Assembly: GCA_035578175.1 (NCBI GenBank)
Contig: JAQMRL010000005.1
Coordinates: 56,959,722 to 57,023,721 of the forward strand
Origin: Catonia carolina
Taxonomy: Eukaryota > Arthropoda > Insecta > Hemiptera > Achilidae
Length of the DNA stretch: 64,000 nt
Direction: 5' to 3'
A program made the translations under genes and the position numbers. Positions within the stretch are counted from its first letter, which is position 1, and every line of letters begins with the position of its first letter. Positions 57,803 through 64,000 of this stretch are shown piece after piece. The notes under the pieces are model-generated. The model was given only the letters and a program-made list of their open reading frames with translations, did no database searches and was not told the DNA's origin.

Positions 57803-58765
57803 AGTGATTTCTGTTTCTACTCTTTAAGAGGAATCGAATGACACTATTTTTGTTTCCAAATTCCAACTTTGATTTCTTGACTTCCGGTCGAAATCGGAAT
57901 TTAAAACCCAATGATTTCTGTACAGTAAGACCTCGACTTACGCGAGTTCACGTTAGCGCGATTTGGTTGAACATAATACATTATATTGTGTACAATAGTT
58001 ATTATTATTTACGGATTTTTACATTATTTATGACCACTATTTTGCTAATTTCTCTCGAAACCGTTACAGTAGATGCCCTCCCCATTTTTATACTGGAATT
58101 TTATCTTAGTTTGCTTTTTTTCTAAACATTAGTACTATTTAGTGCGTTAAAAATATCGGTCGTACATGGTTGCGTAGATTTAATCATGATTTTAATATTG
58201 TTCAACAATTTTCAGGTCTTTTATTTTCTTGTTTTTGTTGTCAGTTTGCGTTCAATATGCGTTCTAATAAAGGTTAGAAAAATGGAAAGCGATTATTTTA
58301 AAAGGAAAAGTTAGATGTCGATGAAAGATATGAAAGGGGTGAAAAACGATGAACATAAAAAGAACGACTGGGTTTAGTGAATCAACAGTACGGACAATTA
58401 ACGGATTTAAATGGTATGGCCGATTAGCGAATGTTTTAAGGTTAAACCGATTAATCCAAGTTACGCGAATTTCACGTTACGCGATGATTTCGCGGAACGC
58501 ATCTCTCGCGTAAGTCGAGGTATTACTGTACTTACTCTTTAAGAGCAATCGAATGACAATATTTTTATTTCCAAATATCCGACTTTGATTACTTGACTTC
58601 TGGTTTTTGGCTACTTTTTATCACAATCGGAAATTAATTCCCAATGATTTTTGTTTCAACTCTTTAAACGGAATCGAGTAACTACTTTTATTTCCAAATT
58701 CTGGCTTTGATTTTTAACTACCGGTTTTGGGTCACTTCCGGTCAAAACCGAAAACCCAATCTAGG
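57803..58765. repeat. Three-unit tandem repeat, about 110-125 bp
   Basis: Units begin at 57803, 57911 (interrupted after its first 12 bp by the pogo MITE) and 58643. Shared text includes ATGATTTCTG-TTTCTACTCT, AATCGAATGACA and TTGACTTCCGGT with ACTTCCGGTCAAAA-like ends. Confidence 0.8.
57921..58530 (+). mobile_element. pogo/Tigger MITE, 606 bp
   Basis: TA copies (57921-57922, 58529-58530) flank terminal repeats CAGTAAGACCTCGACTTACG and, in reverse complement, CAGTAATACCTCGACTTACG. The interior keeps a scrap of transposase N-terminus in one frame, IKRTTGFSESTVRTIN, near 58345-58405: part of the pogo-type helix-turn-helix. Most of the transposase is deleted, so it cannot move alone. Confidence 0.92.
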
Positions 58766-59249
58766 CTAACTAACGTTTTCTGTAATTTACGAACCCAAAA
58801 ACCTTTCGTTGCTATATTGTATTTTCTGGCATTTGGGTGTGACGGACGGACGAACTCCGGAAAATGAAAGATGAAAATTTTAAAAATTAACACCAGAAAG
58901 TAAATACAGTAAAAATTCTATAAATGGAAAAATTGTTAGTCATCTAAGATTAAAAATCTAATATTACTATGCAACTAATTTTATTCGTGTTGTACATAAA
59001 AAAGGGAATTTCAGTTACTTTATCCGGATGAGCATACGTATATAAAGTAACTGGGTAAAAACCTGCGCTGATTGAAAAACTATTGTTAGATTTATATTAA
59101 AATGTTTAAGGCAAACTGAGATACTGTAGCTTATAAAATCAATAATCTATCAGTGGGAATTAAGCCTGGTTTTTGTAAACCTTTTCAGCGTATTGATTAG
59201 TGTCTGGTTTAAACTGTATAGGTTAAAAATTTTTAACAACACACATATT
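58766..59249. other. AT-rich spacer
   Basis: No recognised feature. Confidence 0.5.
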
Positions 59250-59315
59250 TTTAAAACCTCCCTGGGAATCGAACCTATGCACTTAACCGCATTAACTAAG
59301 CCACCGAGGGAGCTG
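59250..59315 (-). repeat. tRNA-like element, too short for a tRNA
   Basis: The minus strand reads GAGCTCCCTCGGTGGCTTAG-like text then GGTTCGATTCCCAGGGAGG, with a good A box (TGGCTTAGTTAATG) and B box. Only about 57 bases separate the outer CTCCCT and GGGAGG stems, so a tRNA fold lacks room for a full anticodon or variable region. Treat it as a SINE head or pseudo-tRNA. Confidence 0.55.
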
Positions 59316-61730
59316 GTAAAAATTATTAATGTTCAATATTTTTATATATTTATCCTGGGGAAAGATTTGAACAAAATATGAAAAGATTATGTTCATAAAG
59401 TTCAGCTTAAATTTTCAACTGCAATAAAAAAACTTAAGTAATAAACAACTCCTTGTAATAAATGTCAGGAAAACTTATTCCGTTCTGTTGTAATCCACTG
59501 AAACGATTTATTACATTTTTTCGTTAGCAGAGAAAAACTGGAATTCCCTGTTCATATTTCACAGTTGAGTTAGACATTTTACGGGACACTGACCACTACT
59601 TTAGTTAGCGGTACGCTAGAGGTAACGTGTAGGCTCCCTTTTTCGTTGGCTAAAATTTTAATGAAATTATTTCATCCATTGGTGTAATTTATTAATGAAT
59701 ATGGGGTTTTAAAGAGTTATATTTTTTCTCATCGTAGTTTGTAAGTATTAATATTTATGTGAAATCAATAAAGTAATGAATTTTGCAATTACATCTCAAA
59801 ATAATAATACTAATGAAGCGATTTCTGTGTTTGTGTGTCCTGTTCTGTTTCAACTTGGTCAGCTTCTACCTAAACAGTTTAATATTTCTTAGTGACAATT
59901 TTAGTTGACTGGTTCAATAAAATACATTACTGGTATAACGCCTGGTGAACGCTTGGTGAAAGAACAAAGTGTTTGACAATTTTATGTATGAGAGAATAGT
60001 CTTTGGGAAAGCAAGTAAAATTTAGCTGATTAAGGTTTGAGGTGGTCCAAATGTTTACCCTATAAACAAACAATTGTAGAAAAATCTGTGGTTATTGAAT
60101 CCAGGATTTCGTTCTTAAATAATAATAAAACAAAATGGTTAAATTCACGAAAAAAAATTATGATGCATCATGCATCGTTGAATTTTATGAGTTATTCATG
60201 TAAATTTAATTTTACGAATCCCTAAATTATTGATTAGCAAATCTCTGCTCGCTGCAACATAAATTTCTTAAAAATATGGAACATCTCTAATTTGTTGAAA
60301 GATTTACATAGAAAGATTTCTGTGTAAACCGAATATATGTCGGTAACACTTTTTTTAAATTTCTAAAAAAGTCAGCGTAAAGAAAATTTTGTAGGGTGAA
60401 ACTACCGTTCCTGATACCTGACTGTGTAACACAATACTTTGTATACAATAGATGATAGAATTGAATTGAATTTATGTACGAAACAGATGAAAGAAATTGA
60501 TCTTGAAAATACCAAAACAAAAAATATAAGAAATGACTTAATTTTACCCGTCACAAAATGTTGTTTCAAAATCTGAAAATTACGTAATGTCATATAGCCT
60601 CAGGAAATCATGGATACGAAACATAAAGGGTTGGTCCCGCACAGATGAAAACACCTGACTTAATCAGGTCCACGAAGGAAGAAGTTTGCATGCGAATTGC
60701 CAACCTCAATTGAGACCGCTCTAAAGAAAAGTACTTTAAATGATAGCTTTTATGGGATATAAATAATATAATAGCTGTTATTTTACTCACGATGTCGTGG
60801 GAATATGAAACATAAAGGAATGAACCGGCACAAATATGCCGCCGTAACTCTTCGTGCCACTTGTCTCTGAGCCGACAGCAGCCTCTTCTTATGTATCTGT
60901 TCAAGATATATTGCATTTTTAACATAGACTATTTACATCTCAAAGACTCTGACTCTCGTAGGGTATTTTTAATTTGTATCTCTCAAATTATTAGAATGCT
61001 CAAGAGTTATTAGAATAGCAAGAAGTAATTCAGTAGTATTTAGGTACACGTAGAAAAATGCAAATAGTAATTACAAAATTTTAGTGCCGGGGGAATGCCT
61101 TAAACAAACAGGCTCTTAGTTTTAGTAAACTGATGATAAATAATTCCTAAAATTTAAAAAAACTTTAAATTTGACATCAAGTTTCCCATTATATAATGAT
61201 ACAATACAAAACCTATAAATTTTATTATCGCATCCTTTCTTATAACTTTACAAGGAATCTCTTATTTTATTGGTAAAATTATGGCTAAAGGATTTTTTAC
61301 GAGAGCGTTTTCGTAAATCATAACTAAAGAAATTTTATGGTGTATATAACTTGCAATAAGCGTTATTCTTTATGGTACCTTCGGATCAACTTTTATAGTA
61401 TTAAAAATTTATCGTCTTTTTTATTAGTGGTTACAATGGTAAAAATCAATATTTACTGTTTTTCAAATATTTCTTAGCATAAGATCAGTGTGAATGTGTT
61501 TTTTTACAGTATTTGAACTTTTACAGTATTATTGTGATTATAGTAGAAGGTAATTTTATAGTTAAATATAAGGAAATTTTTCATATAAAAATAAGTTCGG
61601 AAATATTAGTGATTTACAGCTGGTGAAAGATTTCTCTTGGAGTTCAATTACCCTGGTACGAAACAGAATCATTAGAATAGGAAGTCGTAATTGATTAGTA
61701 TTTATATCCACGTAGAAAAGTCTTTATCTT
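59316..61730. other. AT-rich span with a short direct duplication
   Basis: No gene was seen in 2.4 kb. A roughly 33-bp text around GAAACATAAAGG, with a GCACA motif, recurs at about 60612 and 60809. Confidence 0.5.
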
Positions 61731-62110
61731 CTTCTGTCTTTCAAGGATGAGGCATCTCTGCATGCTCCGAACCTCTCAAAACTGCCAAACTCTTTCTCGG
61801 GCGTTCTCGTTCTCTCCTGCCCTTCTGCTTGTAACCCAGTGTCTGCTTAGGTATCTCATCCTCCCTCATTCTTTTCACATGCTCTAACCACTGCATTCTG
61901 TTCTGAAATACCTTGTCGTTTACAGAGAAGATGTTGAGTTCTTTCTTTATCTCGGTATTCCTGTAACAATCTTCACTACTACACCCATACGTATGTCGAA
62001 GAAATTTCATTTCTGATGCTTGCAATCTACTCTCGTCTCGCTTTAATACCCAAGTTTCACTGCCATAGAGTAGAATCGGGACTGTTATTGTTACAGTTTT
62101 ACCCTGGCGA
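61731..62110 (-). mobile_element. LINE B-like reverse transcriptase fossil
   Basis: The minus strand from about 62100 reads VPILLYGSETWVLKRDESRL, ASEMKFLRHTYGCSSEDCYR, NTEIKKELNIFSVNDKVFQN, MQWLEHVKRMREDEIPKQTL and GRRERERPRKSL. The order is as expected after the palm, nearly uninterrupted for about 115 codons, the best-preserved LINE C-terminus in the window. The rest of the element is missing. Confidence 0.85.
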
Positions 62111-62589
62111 TGGGGACACTCGTCAACTCTGTTGGAGAGTACTGAGGAAATAAAATACTCAGGGTGAACAAAAACCAGTGAAGATGGTCAACGGCTCCAA
62201 AGGCGGATACGGAAGATATTTCTAATAGCAGAGGAGGCGTAAGAGCCTAGAGCGGCATCTCGACGGAACTGTCCTGCAGGCTGATATGCAGTGATGTGGC
62301 AATCCCACTAATGAGCTTAACCTGCGCAATGCTCGTAACGCGGCTAGACGATTTTCTTAACTACTGGCAAACCTCATGATGCCTCGGATGATGAACCGTG
62401 ATTTACGTGGAAATAAACAAATAAATAGATGTAAATCGTAATTACGGAATTTTAGTACTAGAGAATGGCTTAAACAAGTCCATAGTGTGTGACTTTATGC
62501 GAGAACGAATAATTGTAAAAGAAATAAAGCATACTTTGCCAATATAAAATTATTTAAATACAGATTAATAAGTAGGAGCTTGAAAATGA
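62111..62589. other. GC-mixed spacer
   Basis: A somewhat GC-richer patch at 62190-62400 with no recognised coding or repeat. Confidence 0.45.
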
Positions 62590-62800
62590 ACTATGCATGT
62601 ATTTCGTGTGTCCAGTTATCACTTATGGCTGCGAAACATGGATTTTGTCAGAAAAAGATTACGACGAATTAAGAAAGCTCGAAAGGAGAAATTTCAATGA
62701 GGATTTTTAAACCGGTGGAAAAGGAGATGACTGGAGAGTTCGTAAAAATGAAAAAATATAAATGTTCCTAAAAAAGGCAGAAAAAAATACGATATCTTTT
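62590..62800 (+). mobile_element. LINE fossil, YGCETW block
   Basis: One frame reads ITYGCETWILSEKDYDELRK and LERRNFNEDF, then a stop and GGKGDDWRVRKNEK, the region just after the palm in LINE reverse transcriptases. It ends within about 200 bp. Confidence 0.72.
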
Positions 62801-63069
62801 TTCTGCAACATATCTTCCCATCTGAAAATTTAGGACTACGTCTATTTGTTCAGATTTGGACATTTTTGAGAAATATTACTTAAAATATGGTCATGTGACA
62901 TATTGTTCGAAAGCTTACCAAATTTAAAAAAGGTATTTGTATAAGGTTTACATTTTGTCATGATTTTAAAGGAAGATACAAGACGTTCCGTAAGTGTCCA
63001 TGCTAATTACGTTTATGACCACCATTTTGGAGTACGTTAATATTTTTATAATTAGTTTTCTCCAAGGCT

Positions 63070-63375
63070 ATTTAGGAAGAAATAAATATGAAAAATTCCA
63101 TTCAGTCGAGAGAGATGAGCTTCTTGAGATGTATTAGGGGCTGCAGTCGACTGGATCGGTTCAGAAATGAGGATATGGCGAGAGTTAGATATGTGTTCTC
63201 ATAAGGAGACAATTATGGAGTACAATTATGGAGATCATCTTGAAAGAATGTCTCCACACAGAATTTCTAAACTGGTAAGAAGGTACAGGCCGATTGGTCG
63301 GCGCGATACGGGGCATCCGGTGACTAAGTGGATGCCGGAACAAGTCTTAGGACCTAATCTTTAATTGGAAGAAGT
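63070..63375 (+). mobile_element. LINE B C-terminal fossil
   Basis: It reads KNSIQSREMSFLRCIRGCSR, LDRFRNEDMARVR, a frameshift, then MEYNYGDHLERMSPHRISKL, VRRYRPIGRRDTGHPVTKWM and PEQVLGPNL. These are the FLRxVKGC and GRRDxGRPxxxW motifs of the family. Confidence 0.83.
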
Positions 63376-64000
63376 TTTTACGTAAATATTGAAAATTTTA
63401 ATAATGTATTGAACAACAAATGTTTATTTTTAATAATATTTAGATTGGTATCCATGAAAATATAGCCTGATTTTTGTAAGGAGAGCGCTGGGCAAAACGT
63501 GCGTCTGCATTAGTACAGTATTGTAAGTAATGCAATAGTGCAACGTATGTAATCAACAATGGAACAACATGCCTACAAAATACAGTGGGTGTTGTCAATT
63601 TTCAACAACACTCTGACTGTACATCTAACTGTAGGTCGGAGGAGGTAGCACGCCCCAGACCACACAGAGCGCGCCCATAAAACTGCTGCGGTTCAGCTAC
63701 CCTATACTCGCTTACTTTCGAGGTTAATGGGCGCTGGTCGTAGTACTTCCATGTGCTACACGTAGTACATGGTTGTGGTGCGTAGTACTTCCATGTGTGG
63801 TAGAGCCACGTGCAAAGCATTTTAGTGGCGTAACGAGCTCAACGGCGACTCGTCCAACGTTTACACGAGTACTGAGGGGAGTGGGGCGCCCCGCGGCTCA
63901 CGTCCGCACTCACTCGTTTGGGTTTGGCCTCTCAGGGGTTGTGGGTTCACCTGCTAGGTAGCTTTCTGGGGCTACTAAACTGATTAAAGTCCATTTTGAC
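63376..64000. other. GC-richer unassigned end of the window
   Basis: From about 63610 the sequence is clearly GC-richer than the rest and CpG-containing. CGTAGTACTTCCATGTG occurs at 63739-63755 and 63781-63797, a 42-bp spacing. A 72-codon minus-strand frame (63602-63820) and a 62-codon plus-strand frame exist, with no family match that I know. It may be the start of a gene-proximal region or of another repeat that continues past the window. Confidence 0.4.

Noticed and set aside
57838..58125. 95-codon frame crossing the pogo terminal repeat
   Set aside because: It spans the tandem repeat and the MITE end, so it cannot be one gene.
59250..59315. A functional tRNA gene
   Set aside because: A and B boxes are good, but the stems are only about 57 bases apart, too short for a full tRNA.
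63602..63820. 72-codon minus-strand frame with repeated TWKYY
   Set aside because: The repetition comes from the 17-bp DNA repeat; no start context or family support.

Overview
This window looks like a piece of a large, AT-rich, intron-poor-in-information arthropod genome, almost certainly an insect. The evidence is the kind of mobile DNA present: tRNA-derived SINEs, decayed non-LTR retrotransposons (LINEs), mariner and pogo/Tigger DNA transposons, a Helitron-like end and foldback MITEs. Long gene-free AT-rich stretches separate them. A hemipteran-like exopterygote is my guess from the LINE styles, but the sequence does not prove it. No bacterial, viral, rRNA or CRISPR content was seen.

Only one stretch looks like an ordinary host gene: a terminal coding exon at 22292-22437 (+). 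It has a good 3' splice site, encodes one transmembrane helix with a short basic tail, and is followed by a UGA-C stop, a short second open stretch and an AATAAA signal. A second possible micro-exon lies at 51685-51727 (weak). The window is probably mostly intron or intergenic DNA.

Layout. 0-10 kb: a LINE 3' end (-), a second LINE with a 3' poly-A tail (+), a Helitron-like element carrying a nested SINE, the first full SINE1 copy and two LINE C-terminal fossils. 11-14.5 kb: a LINE split by a mariner with clear terminal repeats, then a deleted pogo/Tigger element. 14.9-19.6 kb: a compound inverted repeat around a mariner-type transposase fossil, with an 873-bp insertion in one arm and a SINE1 at the other end. 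20-28 kb: SINE1 copies, repeat family R1, the host exon, a LINE split by a SINE1, and a 233-bp SINE-like insertion with a 13-bp target duplication. 29-34 kb: two MITEs, SINE2 copies, the full R1 copy and a LINE copy with an inverted 5' segment. 35-50 kb: a LINE fossil, a foldback element interrupted by a mariner (with the empty site preserved in the opposite arm), more LINE, SINE and mariner fossils, and a 1,011-bp hairpin element with 444-bp arms. 50-64 kb: more SINE1 and LINE fossils, a pogo MITE inside a tandem repeat, and a GC-richer unassigned end.

The main story is nesting. The SINE1 family (about 380-400 bp, terminal hairpins, short CAA-type tail) has seven substantial copies here, most with 9-11 bp target duplications. 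One is 5' truncated, as expected for LINE-driven retroposition. No pol III head was recognised in SINE1 by eye. SINE2, by contrast, has clear tRNA-type A and B boxes. All repeat family names (SINE1-4, R1, LINE A-G) are labels made for this window.
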